This document shows positions 40,672 through 50,458 of a stretch of DNA of 64,000 nucleotides, piece after piece. The notes beneath the pieces are model-generated. The model did no database searches and had not been told where the DNA came from. It saw only the letters and a list, made by a program, of their open reading frames with translations. How positions within the stretch are numbered: position 1 is the stretch's first letter; each line of letters opens with the position of its first letter. The translations under genes and the position numbers were made by a program. Source of the DNA: Dryocola sp032000125 (lineage in GTDB: Bacteria > Pseudomonadota > Gammaproteobacteria > Enterobacterales > Enterobacteriaceae); the NCBI GenBank assembly GCA_032000125.1, contig DAMALH010000003.1, forward strand, positions 100,430-164,429, in the 5' to 3' direction.

Positions 40672-42323
40672 TGCGCCTTCCTCAACGCGATCCTTATATC
40701 CCAAGGGAGTGGAAACCGCATGAGAAACCTGCGCTTCTCGGTTCTCCTTCCACGCCTATCCACTCCACGCCGAGGCGCATCGCCTACGGCCTGGTCGGGC
40801 TGCTGGTATGTCTCACCGGGGCGCTTGGAAACGCGCTGGTCACCGCGAATCTCAACAACCTGCAGGGCACTTTTGCGGCCTGGTCTAATGAAATCGCCTG
40901 GCTGCCCGCGGTCTATGTGATGACCAACGCCTCCATCAACCTGCTTCTGGTGAAATTCCGCCAGCAGTACGGGCTGCGGGCGTTTACCGAAGGTTTCCTG
41001 GTGCTGTATGTGCTGGTCACCTTCTTCCACCTTTTCGTGAACGATCTTAATTCCGCCATCATGGTGCGGGCCGCACACGGCATGGTTGGCGCAGCCCTTA
41101 GCTCCCTTGGCATTTATTATCAGATTCAGGCCTGGCCTGCTAAGCACCGCCTTAAAGCGTTAACCATTGGCATAACCGGTTCAACGCTCGCTATTCCCAT
41201 CGCGCGGCTGTTTTCCTCAGAACTTTTGCAGCTCAACGAATGGCGCGGTCTTTACTACTTCGAGCTTGGCCTCGCTCTTGTCTCACTGGCCTGCGTGCTG
41301 GCGCTGAAACTGCCGCCGAGCGATCGCAAAAAGGTCTTTGAGAAGAAAGATTTTCTGACGTTTATCCTGCTTGCCCCCGGCATTGCGCTCCTGTGCGCCG
41401 TGCTTTCGCTTGGGCGTATCGACTGGTGGTTTGAAGCGCCGTGGATTGGCTGGTCGCTGGCAGCCTCGCTTGTGTTGATCGTTACCGCCATCACCTTTGA
41501 GCATAACCGCAGCAACCCGCTGCTGAACACGCGCTGGCTTTCGAGCGGCAGCATCGTACGCCTTGGGCTTATCATGGTGCTGATTCGCATTGTGCTTGCG
41601 GAGCAAAATACCGGGGTAATTGGCTCTTTGCAGCTTATCGGCCTGCAAAACGAACAGATGACCAATCTTGCGTGGTCGATTCTGGCGGGAATCGCGTGCG
41701 GAATTATCGCAAGCTGCCTGACCATTGATATCAAGAGGCTCATCCGCCCGGTGGTGATATCGCTGGTGCTGATGATTATCGCCTCGCTGATGGACAGCCA
41801 GTCCAACAATCTCACCCGGCCGGCGCAGCTGATGGTGAGCCAGTTTTTGTTTGGTTTTAGCAGCGCCTTCTTCCTCGCTCCGGCAATGCTCAGCTCGATT
41901 GGCGGCGTGATTGCCGAACCGCGCAATCTGGTGAGTTTTTCGGTGCTGTTCGGCATGAGCCAGAACCTCGGCGGACTGCTGGGTTCAGCCATCCTCGGCA
42001 CCTTCCAGACCTGGCGTGAGAAATTCCACTCCAGCCTGCTGGCCGACCAGCTTACGCTGCTTAATCCGATGGTCAGCGAACGGGTTAACCAGTATACCCA
42101 GCTTTATAGCAGCGTGCTGGGCGACAGCACGCTGCTCAATACTCAGGCGCTGTTGCAGTTGCAAAGCGTTGCCACTGCGGAAGCGAACGTGCTCGCTTAC
42201 AACGATACTTATTTACTGACCGCATCCATCGCCACATGCACCCTGGTGTGGATTTTCTGGCGCCTGCTGCGCCTGAAGCTTGCGGCAAGAAAACAATTAA
42301 AAAATACCACGGAGCTGCAATGA
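40671..42323 (+). CDS. DHA2-type MFS multidrug exporter (EmrB-like, FusA/AaeB-unrelated)
   Basis: This 550-residue inner-membrane protein has about 14 hydrophobic segments and belongs to the 14-helix drug:H+ antiporter group. It has a longer hydrophilic N-terminus than EmrB and weaker motif C (GVIAEPRNLVSFSVLFG and FFLAPAMLSSIGG are recognisable instead). It forms a tripartite pump with the adaptor and outer-membrane protein encoded next. Start and stop overlap both neighbours. Confidence 0.88.
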   Translation: MRLPQRDPYIPREWKPHEKPALLGSPSTPIHSTPRRIAYGLVGLLVCLTGALGNALVTANLNNLQGTFAAWSNEIAWLPAVYVMTNASINLLLVKFRQQYGLRAFTEGFLVLYVLVTFFHLFVNDLNSAIMVRAAHGMVGAALSSLGIYYQIQAWPAKHRLKALTIGITGSTLAIPIARLFSSELLQLNEWRGLYYFELGLALVSLACVLALKLPPSDRKKVFEKKDFLTFILLAPGIALLCAVLSLGRIDWWFEAPWIGWSLAASLVLIVTAITFEHNRSNPLLNTRWLSSGSIVRLGLIMVLIRIVLAEQNTGVIGSLQLIGLQNEQMTNLAWSILAGIACGIIASCLTIDIKRLIRPVVISLVLMIIASLMDSQSNNLTRPAQLMVSQFLFGFSSAFFLAPAMLSSIGGVIAEPRNLVSFSVLFGMSQNLGGLLGSAILGTFQTWREKFHSSLLADQLTLLNPMVSERVNQYTQLYSSVLGDSTLLNTQALLQLQSVATAEANVLAYNDTYLLTASIATCTLVWIFWRLLRLKLAARKQLKNTTELQ

Positions 42324-43402
42324 GCGAACAAGGAACGACTCCGGCACAAAGCCCGGAGCAAAAGAACCTGCGCATAGTGTCAATTTTTAGCGCCGCCGCG
42401 ATAGGCATCGTTGGCGTGCTGGTCATTCTCTACGCCTGGCAACTGCCCCCCTTCACGCGGCACGTTGAATCAACGGAAAACGCTTATGTACGAGGCATGA
42501 CTACCTTTATCAGCCCGCAGGTTAACGGTTATATCACTGCGGTGCACGTACAGGATTTTCAATACGTCAAAGCAGGCGACGTGCTGATGACCATTGATGA
42601 CCGTATCTACAAACAGCGCGTTCATCAGGCGCAGGCGCAGATGGCGATGAAGGAGGCCGCGCTCGCCAACAATCAGCAGCAGCGCCGCAGCGCGGATGCC
42701 GTCATTAAGAAAAATGAAGCGGCCCTGAAAAACGCCCGGGCGCAGGCGAAAAAATCCCAGCTCGATTTACGCCGCGTGGAAGACCTGACCTCAGACGGTT
42801 CGCTCTCCGTGCGCGAACGTGATGCGGCCAGAGCCAGCGCGGCGCAGGGCGATGCGGATATCGAACAGGCCGCCGCCCAGCTTGAAATGTCCCGCCAGGA
42901 TCTGCAGACCGTGACCGTCAACCGTGGCTCGCTGGAAGCAGACGTAGAGAGCGCGAAAGCGGCGCTGGAGCTTGCGCAAATCGATCTGCAAAATACGCGG
43001 ATTATCGCCCCTCGCAGCGGCCAGCTTGGGCAGATTTCCGTACGTCTTGGCGCGTATGTAAGCGCCGGAACGCGGCTGACCACGCTGGTTCCGCCGGATA
43101 ACTGGGTTATCGCCAACGTGAAAGAAACGCAGCTGGCGGACATGAAGGTCGGCCAGCCCGTAACCTTCTCCGTGGACGCGCTGGCGAATGAGAAATTTGA
43201 CGGGCGCGTGGAGAGCATCTCCCCGGCCACCGGCGTTGAATTCAGCGCCATATCGCCGGATAACGCCAGCGGCAACTTTGTGAAGATCGCTCAGCGTATT
43301 CCGGTGCGTATTGAAGTGCTTGGCGAGGCGGATAAGCGCAAGCGTCTGCGGCCGGGGATGTCGGTTCAGGTGCATATCGATACGCGGGAGAGCGCCCAAT
43401 GA
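42320..43402 (+). CDS. HlyD/EmrA-family periplasmic adaptor protein
   Basis: The 360-residue membrane fusion protein starts at 42320 (ATGA overlap, GGAG five bases upstream). It has one N-terminal membrane helix (about 22-42), a biotinyl-lipoyl-like half (VNGYITAVHVQDFQYVKAGD), a long alpha-helical hairpin rich in Ala, Gln and Lys (about 95-210) and the second lipoyl/barrel half (RIIAPRSGQLGQISVRLGAYVSAG). The layout is that of EmrA. It bridges the exporter to the outer-membrane factor. Confidence 0.93.
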   Translation: MSEQGTTPAQSPEQKNLRIVSIFSAAAIGIVGVLVILYAWQLPPFTRHVESTENAYVRGMTTFISPQVNGYITAVHVQDFQYVKAGDVLMTIDDRIYKQRVHQAQAQMAMKEAALANNQQQRRSADAVIKKNEAALKNARAQAKKSQLDLRRVEDLTSDGSLSVRERDAARASAAQGDADIEQAAAQLEMSRQDLQTVTVNRGSLEADVESAKAALELAQIDLQNTRIIAPRSGQLGQISVRLGAYVSAGTRLTTLVPPDNWVIANVKETQLADMKVGQPVTFSVDALANEKFDGRVESISPATGVEFSAISPDNASGNFVKIAQRIPVRIEVLGEADKRKRLRPGMSVQVHIDTRESAQ

Positions 43403-44778
43403 GCCCGCTCAAACTTTCCTGTCTTGCCGCAGCGCTGCTCCTTGCGGGCTGCCATTCAGCTCAGGTTCAGCAGGCTAAGCCGACGCTTGAGATCCCCGCA
43501 CAGTGGCGTGACCAGGTCGGCCCGGCTTCTTCTACGGAAGGTTTCTGGTGGCGTAATTTCCACGATTCAATGCTCAACGGCTACGTGGATGAGGCCCTGC
43601 GTTACAACAGCGATGTGCTGACGGCCCGCGAGCGCGTTAATGAATATCAGGCCCGCGTACGGTCCGCAGAGGGCGCGCAATGGCCAACGCTGGACGCCGG
43701 ACTAAACGCGAGCCGCAGCCGTTCACAATCTGCGGCAACGGGTTTACCGACGCACGGCGATCTGTATAAAGGCAGCCTGAACGCCAGCTATAACGTCGAT
43801 TTATGGGGACAGTACAGTAGCGCTACGCAGGCGGCGCAGGCGAGCCTTGAAGCGCAAAAAGCGGCGGCAGCGGCGGCAAACTTAACCGTTGCCTCCTCCG
43901 TTGCTTCAGGCTATATCACCCTGCTTTCTCTGGATGAACAGCTTAAAGTCACGCAATCCACGCTCACCGCCCGTGAAAATGCGTACAGGCTCGCAAAACG
44001 CCAGTATGAAGCAGGCTACAGCTCCCGGCTTGAGCTGATGCAGTCGGATTCGGAATATCGTTCAACGCGCGCGCAAATCCCCCAGCTTCAGCATCAAATC
44101 AGCCAGCAGGAGAATGCGCTCAGCGTGCTGGTGGGTAAAAATCCAGGCGCGGTGGCACGCGGCGGCGAATTTGACCAGCTCACGCCGCTTACGCTGCCAG
44201 CACAACTGCCGTCGACGCTGTTAAATCGCCGCCCGGATATCGTTCAGGCGCAAAGACAGCTAGTCGCCACGGATGCCACCCTTGCCTCGTCGCAGGCGCA
44301 GCTTTTGCCTTCGATAAATCTCGTAGCCAGCGGGAGCCTGCAGGACAGCACGCTTTCGCAGCTTATCGACAATCCGCTGCGACTGTGGAGCATCGGCGGC
44401 AGCATCCTTGCGCCGCTGCTGAACCGCGAAGCGCTCAATGCGCAGGTAGATGTCGCTATGTCGCAGCGTAATCAGGCGCTTTACGCTTACGAAAGCACGG
44501 TTCGCAACGCTTTTAAAGAGGTTAACGACAGCATTGACGCTATTGAGCGCCTGCAGGAGCAGCTTGCGGAATTGCAGGAACAGGAGCACGTAGCCGAAGA
44601 GACGTTGCGAATTGCGCAGAATCGCTACCGCAACGGTTATTCATCTTATCTGGACGAGCTGGATGCCCAGCGCACGCTGTTCTCAACGCAGCTTAACGTC
44701 GTACAGGTGAAGAACAACCTGCTGCTCGCACAGGTCGACCTTTACCGTTCTCTGGGCGGCGGATGGAGCGGGTTATAA
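43399..44778 (+). CDS. Outer-membrane efflux lipoprotein (NodT/OprM family)
   Basis: The 459-residue TolC-like protein has a lipoprotein signal with lipobox LLLAGC (Cys 18) and two OEP repeats (WWRNFHDSMLNGYVDEALRYNSDV; RRPDIVQAQRQLVATDATLA). Long helical segments rich in Gln and Ala form the periplasmic tunnel. Family members are acylated trimeric channels. It overlaps the adaptor gene by four bases and completes the MarR-pump-adaptor-channel operon. Confidence 0.93.
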   Translation: MSPLKLSCLAAALLLAGCHSAQVQQAKPTLEIPAQWRDQVGPASSTEGFWWRNFHDSMLNGYVDEALRYNSDVLTARERVNEYQARVRSAEGAQWPTLDAGLNASRSRSQSAATGLPTHGDLYKGSLNASYNVDLWGQYSSATQAAQASLEAQKAAAAAANLTVASSVASGYITLLSLDEQLKVTQSTLTARENAYRLAKRQYEAGYSSRLELMQSDSEYRSTRAQIPQLQHQISQQENALSVLVGKNPGAVARGGEFDQLTPLTLPAQLPSTLLNRRPDIVQAQRQLVATDATLASSQAQLLPSINLVASGSLQDSTLSQLIDNPLRLWSIGGSILAPLLNREALNAQVDVAMSQRNQALYAYESTVRNAFKEVNDSIDAIERLQEQLAELQEQEHVAEETLRIAQNRYRNGYSSYLDELDAQRTLFSTQLNVVQVKNNLLLAQVDLYRSLGGGWSGL

Positions 44779-44798
44779 CCGTAACCTGAGCAGGGTAT

Positions 44799-44869
44799 GT
44801 TGGGTGGCGTAGCCCTTACCCAACCTGAAAAAGCATAAATCGTGGGTGGAAAAGCAAGCGCCTTCCACC
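44799..44869. repeat. Two REP-like hairpins after the efflux operon
   Basis: GTTGGGT (44799-44805) pairs with ACCCAAC (44818-44824), with GGCGTAGCCCTT between, similar to REP-type palindromes of enterobacteria; GGTGGAA (44845-44851) pairs with TTCCACC (44863-44869). Neither has a T-run. They probably mark the 3' end of the operon mRNA. Confidence 0.5.
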
Positions 44870-44903
44870 GTTGTTCTGGTAAATAACCTTCCGGAGTAAT
44901 GCC

Positions 44904-45563
44904 ATGCAGCAGCAATGGTCAGACGTTGATGATTTCCTTGTTCACTCCCTGCTCCCTAAAGATCCCGTTTTTGAGAAGATCCTCGCCAATAACAAAGCCG
45001 CAGGCCTGCCTGCTCACGACGTTGCGCCAAATCAGGGGCAATTCCTTCAGCTACTGGTGCAACTAACCGGCGCTAAAAACATCCTTGAGATCGGCACGCT
45101 CGGCGCATACAGCTCGGTGTGGATGACAAGAGCGTTGCCAGCAGGCGGTAAACTGGTCACGCTGGAAGCCGATCCGCGCCATGCCGCGATCGCCGAGAAA
45201 AATATTCGCCTGGCGGAGCTTGAAGAAGTCATTGAGCTGCACATCGGCCCGGCCATTGAAAGCTTACCGCGGCTGGCAAGCAAGGCCCCTTTTGATTTGA
45301 TCTTTATTGATGCCGATAAGCCCAGCAATCCGCTTTATCTGGAATGGGCGCTGAAATATTCACGGCCCGGCACGTTAATTATCGGCGATAACGTCGTGCG
45401 CGATGGGGCTGTCACAAACCCGGAAAGCCAGGATTCTCGGGTACAAGGCGTACGAAAATTTATTGAACTGCTGGGTAAAAATCCCCGCCTTACCGCCACC
45501 GCGCTACAAACGGTTGGCGCTAAAGGCTGGGACGGCTTTACCATTGCGCGGGTGAATGACTAG
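44904..45563 (+). CDS. SAM-dependent O-methyltransferase (caffeoyl-CoA/catechol type)
   Basis: This 219-residue class I methyltransferase of the Methyltransf_3 family has the SAM-binding segment NILEIGTLGAYSSVWMTRAL, the acidic loop TLEADPRHA, and metal and SAM contacts in FDLIFIDADKPSNPLYLEWAL and IIGDNVVRDG. Relatives methylate catechols and other vicinal diphenols with a divalent metal. The small-molecule substrate is unknown. It starts 125 bp after the efflux operon and is probably a separate unit. Confidence 0.9.
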   Translation: MQQQWSDVDDFLVHSLLPKDPVFEKILANNKAAGLPAHDVAPNQGQFLQLLVQLTGAKNILEIGTLGAYSSVWMTRALPAGGKLVTLEADPRHAAIAEKNIRLAELEEVIELHIGPAIESLPRLASKAPFDLIFIDADKPSNPLYLEWALKYSRPGTLIIGDNVVRDGAVTNPESQDSRVQGVRKFIELLGKNPRLTATALQTVGAKGWDGFTIARVND

Positions 45564-45574
45564 TCACCATTAAT

Positions 45575-45600
45575 CGGGGCCTTACCGGGCCCCGGATTTT
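45575..45600. terminator. Terminator between the O-methyltransferase gene and hrpA
   Basis: CGGGGCC (45575-45581) pairs with GGCCCCG (45588-45594) over a six-base loop, then GATTTT. It lies between two convergent genes. Confidence 0.7.
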
Positions 45601-48600
45601 AAGCGGCGATCTGCTCCATCGCCTGCACGATGCGTTTATCAGAAATGGGATAAGGCGTGCCAAGCTGCTGCGCGAAGAAGCTGACGCGCAGCTCCTCAAT
45701 CATCCAGCGGATTTCCTGCACGTCTTCATCCTCACGTCGTTTAGGCGGCAGCTTGTTCAGCCACTGCTGCCAGGCCTGCTGCACCTGCTCTACTTTCAGC
45801 ATCTGCACACGATCGCGATGCGGATCGACAGCCATTTTCTCCAGGCGTTTTTCAATCGCCTGCAAATAACGCAGCGTATCGCCAAGGCGTTTATAACCGT
45901 TGCCGGTGACAAAGCCGCGGTATACCAGGCCACCCATCTGCGCTTTCACGTCCGACAGGCCAAGCGCCATGGTCATATCCACGCGCCCTTTCAGCCGCTT
46001 ATTGATATTGAAAACGGCGGTAAGGATTTGTTCGACCTGCTTTGCAATGTCCACCACGGTATCGTTCAGTTCCGCACGCACTTTTTCATGCAGCGCGGCA
46101 AACCCCTCCTGTGTCCATACCGGGCCGCCCGCCTGGGCAATCAGCTTATCAACGCCGCAGGAAATACAGTCGTCGATTAAATCCAGCACTTTGCCGTACG
46201 GGTTAAAGTACAGGCCGAGCTTGGCTTTGTTCGGCAATTTTTCATGCAGGTATTTAATTGGCGAAGGAATATTCAACAGCAGCAGACGGCGTAAACCACG
46301 CCACATCGCCTGTTGCTGTTCAAGCGGGTTATCGAACAGCCTGATCGCCACGCTTTCTTTTTCATCCACCAGCGCAGGGAACGCCTTCATGCGGTAACTG
46401 CCGCGCTTTTGCTCATAGCTTTCCGGGAGCTTGCCGAAGCTCCAGATATGTAGCCCGCTCTGCTCAATGCCGTCATCGGCAACGGCCGAAAGCGTTTGCT
46501 GAACTTTATCCTTCAGGCCGCCTTTCAGCTCGCTGAGATCTTTGCCCTCTTTGAGTTTTTTATTGTGCTCGTCCACCACGCGGAAGGTCATTTTCAGATG
46601 ATCGGGCACCTGTTCCCAGTGCCACTCTTCCCGATCGATAGTCACGCCCGCCATGCGGCGGAATTCACGCTCTAAGCTATCGAGCAGCGGCAGCTCAAGC
46701 GGCGTGGCGCGGCCTAAAAACGCTTCCGCATAGTTTGGCGCCGGTACAAAGTTGCGGCGCACCGGTTTAGGTAAAGATTTGATCAGCGCGATAACCAGCT
46801 CACGGCGCAGGCCTGGAATCTGCCATTCAAACCCGGCCTCATCGACCTGGTTTAATAGCGGCAGCGGAATATGCACCGTTACGCCATCGGCATCGGCCCC
46901 CGGTTCAAATTGGTAGGTCAGACGCAGCTTGAGGTTGCCCTGGTGCCAGAAGTTGGGGTAGTCCAGCTTGCTGACCTGCTCCGCGCCCTCTTTTATCAGC
47001 ATGCTCTTTTCAAAGTTGAGCAGATCCGGCGTCTCGCGGCTGACTTTCTTCCACCAGCTATCGAAATGGCGGGCAGAAACCACGTCGTGGGCGATGCGCT
47101 GGTCGTAAAACTCAAACAGCGTATCGTCATCCACAAGGATGTCGCGACGGCGGGTTTTATGCTCCAGCTCTTCCACTTCGTTACGCAATTTGAGGTTTTC
47201 GCGGAAGAAGGCGTGACGCGTCTGCCAGTCGCCTTCAACCAGCGCGTGGCGGATAAACAGCTCGCGTGACAGGGCCGGATCGATTTGGCTGTAGTTAACG
47301 CTACGTGCGGCAACAATCGGCAGACCATAAAGCGTCACTTTTTCGCTGGCCATCACCGCGCCCTGCGATTTCTCCCAGTGCGGTTCGCTGTACGAGCGTT
47401 TAAGCAGGTGCTGCGCCAGCGGCTCGACCCATTCAGGATCGATACGCGCGGCGATGCGTCCCCACAGGCGGCTGGTTTCCACCAGTTCGGCAACCATCGT
47501 CCACTTCGGCGGTTTTTTAAATAAGCCGGAGCCGGGGAAGATAGAAAAACGAGCGTTACGCGCGCCGGTGTACTCCTGTTTATCGGCATCTTTCTGGCCG
47601 ATATGGGAAAGCAGGCCGGTAAGCAACGCGCAGTGCACCGAGCGGAAGTCCGACGGCTCGCTGTTGATCGGCAGGCCAAGCTCTTTGACCACCTGACGTA
47701 GCTGAGTGTAGATATCCTGCCATTCGCGCACGCGCAGGTAGTTCAGATAATCCGTTTTGCACAGGCGGCGGAACTGGTTGGACGACAGCGCTTTTTGCTG
47801 CTCGCCAAGATAGTTCCACAGGTTAACCCAGGCCAGGAAGTCGGACTCTTTGTCGTGGAAGCGGCGGTGCTTTTCATCAGACGCCTGCTGCTTGTCCATC
47901 GGGCGCTCGCGCGGGTCCTGAATGGAAAGCGCTGAGGTGATAATCATCACCTCGCGCACGCAGCCAAACTTTTGCGCTTCAAGCACCATACGCGCCAGGC
48001 GCGGGTCAACCGGCAGTTGGGAAAGCTGGCGGCCAGAAGGCGTCAGTTTATAGACGCTGTGGTCTTCATCGCTGGTTATCGCGCCAAGTTCTTCAAGCAG
48101 GCGCACGCCGTCCTGAATATTACGTTTATCCGGCGCTTCCACAAACGGGAACGCGGCAATATCGCCAAGGCCCAGCGCCGTCATCTGCAAAATAACGGAC
48201 GCAAGGTTGGTGCGCAGGATTTCCGGGTCGGTAAATTCCGGGCGCGACAGGAAGTCGTCTTCCGAATAAAGACGAATACAGATCCCTTCGGATACGCGCC
48301 CGCAGCGGCCCTTACGCTGGTTAGCGGACGCCTGCGAAACCGACTCAATCGGCAGGCGCTGGACCTTGGTGCGGTAGCTATAGCGGCTGATGCGCGCCGT
48401 ACCCGGATCGATAACGTATTTAATGCCCGGCACGGTAAGCGAGGTTTCCGCCACGTTGGTCGCCAGCACGATGCGCCGCCCGGCATGGGACTGGAAAACG
48501 CGGTTCTGTTCGCTGTTTGACAGGCGCGCATATAAAGGAAGCACCTCTGTATGCGGCAGATTTAATTTATTCAGCGCGTCGGCGGTGTCACGAATTTCAC

Positions 48601-49498
48601 GCTCGCCGCTCATAAAGATCAGGATATCCCCTGCGCTTTCGCGGCCAAGCTCGTCCACGGCGTCAAAGATAGCCTGCAACTGGTCGCGTTCGGTATCGTC
48701 CGCGTCTTCCACAATCGGGCGGTAGCGTACTTCCACCGGATAGGTGCGGCCAGAAACCTCGATGATTGGCGCATTATTGAAATGCCGCGAGAAGCGTTCC
48801 GGATCGATGGTGGCAGAGGTAATAATAATTTTCAGATCGGGACGACGCGGCAGCAGCTCACGCAGGTAACCGAGCAGGAAGTCAATGTTGAGGCTGCGCT
48901 CGTGCGCTTCATCGATGATGATGGTGTCGTACTGCATCAGCAGGCGATCCTGCTGGATTTCCGCCAGCAAAATACCGTCGGTCATCAGCTTGACCAGAGT
49001 ATTTTCACCGACACGATCGGTAAAACGAACCTTATAGCCGACCGCCCCGCCCGGCTCGGTTTGCAGCTCTTCGGCGATACGGTTTGCCACGGTACGTGCG
49101 GCCAGGCGACGAGGCTGCGTATGCCCGATAAGCCCTTTTATGCCACGCCCCAGCTCCATACAGATTTTTGGTAGCTGCGTTGTTTTACCCGAACCCGTCT
49201 CCCCGGCGACGATCACCACCCGGTTATCGCGAATGGCCTCCAGGATATCTTGCTTCTTCTGGCTGACGGGCAGGTTTTCTGGATAGGTAATCCCAGGGCG
49301 CGCCGCTTCGCGCAGCAGAACCTTGCCTGCCGCCGCGTCAATCTCCTGGGCGAGCGCGTCTAAGACGGCCTGCTGGGATTCAGGATTTTTCACCTTCTTC
49401 GCGCCGTGAATACGACGAGAAAAACGCTGGCGGTCGCGCAGCATCAGGCGATCAAGGCGGCTCAGGAGCAAGGGGGAAGAGGATTTTGTATTTTGCAT
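45599..49498 (-). CDS. hrpA: ATP-dependent RNA helicase HrpA
   Basis: The 1299-residue DEAH-box helicase matches E. coli HrpA (1300) throughout. Motif I is AGETGSGKTTQ, motif II DEAH (IIIDEAHERSLN), motif III SAT, and motif VI QRKGRCGR. The helicase core is followed by the HA2, OB-fold and long C-terminal DUF3418 domains. It acts on stalled ribosomes and mRNA metabolism in E. coli. The ATG at 49498 gives an N-terminus in register with E. coli, whereas the GTG at 49522 adds eight residues. It is divergent from azoR, as in E. coli. Confidence 0.97.
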   Translation of the reverse strand: MQNTKSSSPLLLSRLDRLMLRDRQRFSRRIHGAKKVKNPESQQAVLDALAQEIDAAAGKVLLREAARPGITYPENLPVSQKKQDILEAIRDNRVVIVAGETGSGKTTQLPKICMELGRGIKGLIGHTQPRRLAARTVANRIAEELQTEPGGAVGYKVRFTDRVGENTLVKLMTDGILLAEIQQDRLLMQYDTIIIDEAHERSLNIDFLLGYLRELLPRRPDLKIIITSATIDPERFSRHFNNAPIIEVSGRTYPVEVRYRPIVEDADDTERDQLQAIFDAVDELGRESAGDILIFMSGEREIRDTADALNKLNLPHTEVLPLYARLSNSEQNRVFQSHAGRRIVLATNVAETSLTVPGIKYVIDPGTARISRYSYRTKVQRLPIESVSQASANQRKGRCGRVSEGICIRLYSEDDFLSRPEFTDPEILRTNLASVILQMTALGLGDIAAFPFVEAPDKRNIQDGVRLLEELGAITSDEDHSVYKLTPSGRQLSQLPVDPRLARMVLEAQKFGCVREVMIITSALSIQDPRERPMDKQQASDEKHRRFHDKESDFLAWVNLWNYLGEQQKALSSNQFRRLCKTDYLNYLRVREWQDIYTQLRQVVKELGLPINSEPSDFRSVHCALLTGLLSHIGQKDADKQEYTGARNARFSIFPGSGLFKKPPKWTMVAELVETSRLWGRIAARIDPEWVEPLAQHLLKRSYSEPHWEKSQGAVMASEKVTLYGLPIVAARSVNYSQIDPALSRELFIRHALVEGDWQTRHAFFRENLKLRNEVEELEHKTRRRDILVDDDTLFEFYDQRIAHDVVSARHFDSWWKKVSRETPDLLNFEKSMLIKEGAEQVSKLDYPNFWHQGNLKLRLTYQFEPGADADGVTVHIPLPLLNQVDEAGFEWQIPGLRRELVIALIKSLPKPVRRNFVPAPNYAEAFLGRATPLELPLLDSLEREFRRMAGVTIDREEWHWEQVPDHLKMTFRVVDEHNKKLKEGKDLSELKGGLKDKVQQTLSAVADDGIEQSGLHIWSFGKLPESYEQKRGSYRMKAFPALVDEKESVAIRLFDNPLEQQQAMWRGLRRLLLLNIPSPIKYLHEKLPNKAKLGLYFNPYGKVLDLIDDCISCGVDKLIAQAGGPVWTQEGFAALHEKVRAELNDTVVDIAKQVEQILTAVFNINKRLKGRVDMTMALGLSDVKAQMGGLVYRGFVTGNGYKRLGDTLRYLQAIEKRLEKMAVDPHRDRVQMLKVEQVQQAWQQWLNKLPPKRREDEDVQEIRWMIEELRVSFFAQQLGTPYPISDKRIVQAMEQIAA

Positions 49499-49512
49499 AG
49501 CGTCATCGTTAC

Positions 49513-49613
49513 AGCAGGGCACAGCCTGCTAAATTTTAGTCCTTAATTCTTCGTAGATTATCACATCAGGATCTTTCACGCCTTGTTCAATAAAATCGAA
49601 CATAGAGTTCGAT
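49513..49613. promoter_or_regulatory. Palindromes in the hrpA-azoR intergenic region
   Basis: AGCAGG (49513-49518)/CCTGCT (49525-49530) can form a hairpin in the hrpA leader, 15 bp before its ATG. ATCGAAC (49595-49601)/GTTCGAT (49607-49613) is a 7-bp-arm inverted repeat 92 bp upstream of azoR, a plausible regulator site. No factor can be assigned. Confidence 0.4.
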
Positions 49614-49704
49614 ATATTGCGCTATCACTGCAATCGGATTGTGAATACAGTAAGTCCCAGCGAACGGGCAATCTGTCCGAATGACCAAAACAAAGGAATC
49701 ACCC

Positions 49705-50310
49705 ATGAGCAAAGTATTAGTTCTTAAGTCCAGCATCCTGGCAGGTTACTCCCAGTCCAACCAACTGTCCGACTATTTTGTTGAACAATGGCGTGAACAG
49801 CATTCCGCTGACCAGATCACCGTGCGCGATCTGGCAGCCAATCCAATCCCCGTGCTGGATGGTGAACTGGTGGGCGCTCTGCGTCCGAGCGATGCGGCCC
49901 TGACTCCGCGTCAGCAGGAAGCGCTGGCGCTGTCCGACGAACTGATTGCCGAGCTAAAAGATCACGACGTGATTGTGATGGCCGCGCCAATGTACAACTT
50001 CAATATTCCTACTCAGTTGAAGAACTACTTTGACCTGGTAGCCCGCGCTGGCGTCACCTTCCGTTATACCGAGAAAGGCCCTGAGGGTCTGGTCACCGGT
50101 AAACGCGCGGTGATCCTGACCAGCCGTGGCGGCATCCATAAAGATACCCCAAGCGACCTGCTGGTGCCTTACCTGAACCTGTTCCTGGGCTTCCTTGGCA
50201 TTACCGATGTGAACTACGTGTTCGCCGAGGGCATCGCTTACGGCCCGGAAGTGGCAACGAAAGCGCAATCCGACGCAAAAGCGGCGATTGACAGCATCAT
50301 TACGGCTTAA
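49705..50310 (+). CDS. azoR: FMN-dependent NADH:azo/quinone oxidoreductase AzoR
   Basis: The 201-residue product has the same length and sequence blocks as E. coli AzoR: MSKVLVLKSSILAGYSQSN (phosphate loop for FMN), MAAPMYNFNIPTQLKNYFD, LTSRGGIHKDTPSD and YLNLFLGFLGITDV. It is a flavodoxin-fold homodimer that reduces azo dyes and quinones and protects against thiol-specific stress. The ATG at 49705 follows AAGGAATC; the frame from 49681 is not needed. Confidence 0.97.
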   Translation: MSKVLVLKSSILAGYSQSNQLSDYFVEQWREQHSADQITVRDLAANPIPVLDGELVGALRPSDAALTPRQQEALALSDELIAELKDHDVIVMAAPMYNFNIPTQLKNYFDLVARAGVTFRYTEKGPEGLVTGKRAVILTSRGGIHKDTPSDLLVPYLNLFLGFLGITDVNYVFAEGIAYGPEVATKAQSDAKAAIDSIITA

Positions 50311-50328
50311 TTTTTACAAGCATTACCG

Positions 50329-50361
50329 GAGCGGCAAAAGAAATTTTGCCGCTCTTTTTTT
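50329..50361 (+). terminator. Rho-independent terminator of azoR
   Basis: GAGCGGCAAAA (50329-50339) and TTTTGCCGCTC (50344-50354) form an 11-bp stem with a GAAA loop, followed by seven T. Confidence 0.93.
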
Positions 50362-50458
50362 ATCTTGCGGCTGTTCCCCTTTCCCCGAGCGGCAAATTTC
50401 CGGCAGGCAGCCCGTTATTTATAGCTATGCTTAGGGCAACCTTTCAGAGGAGAGCGAT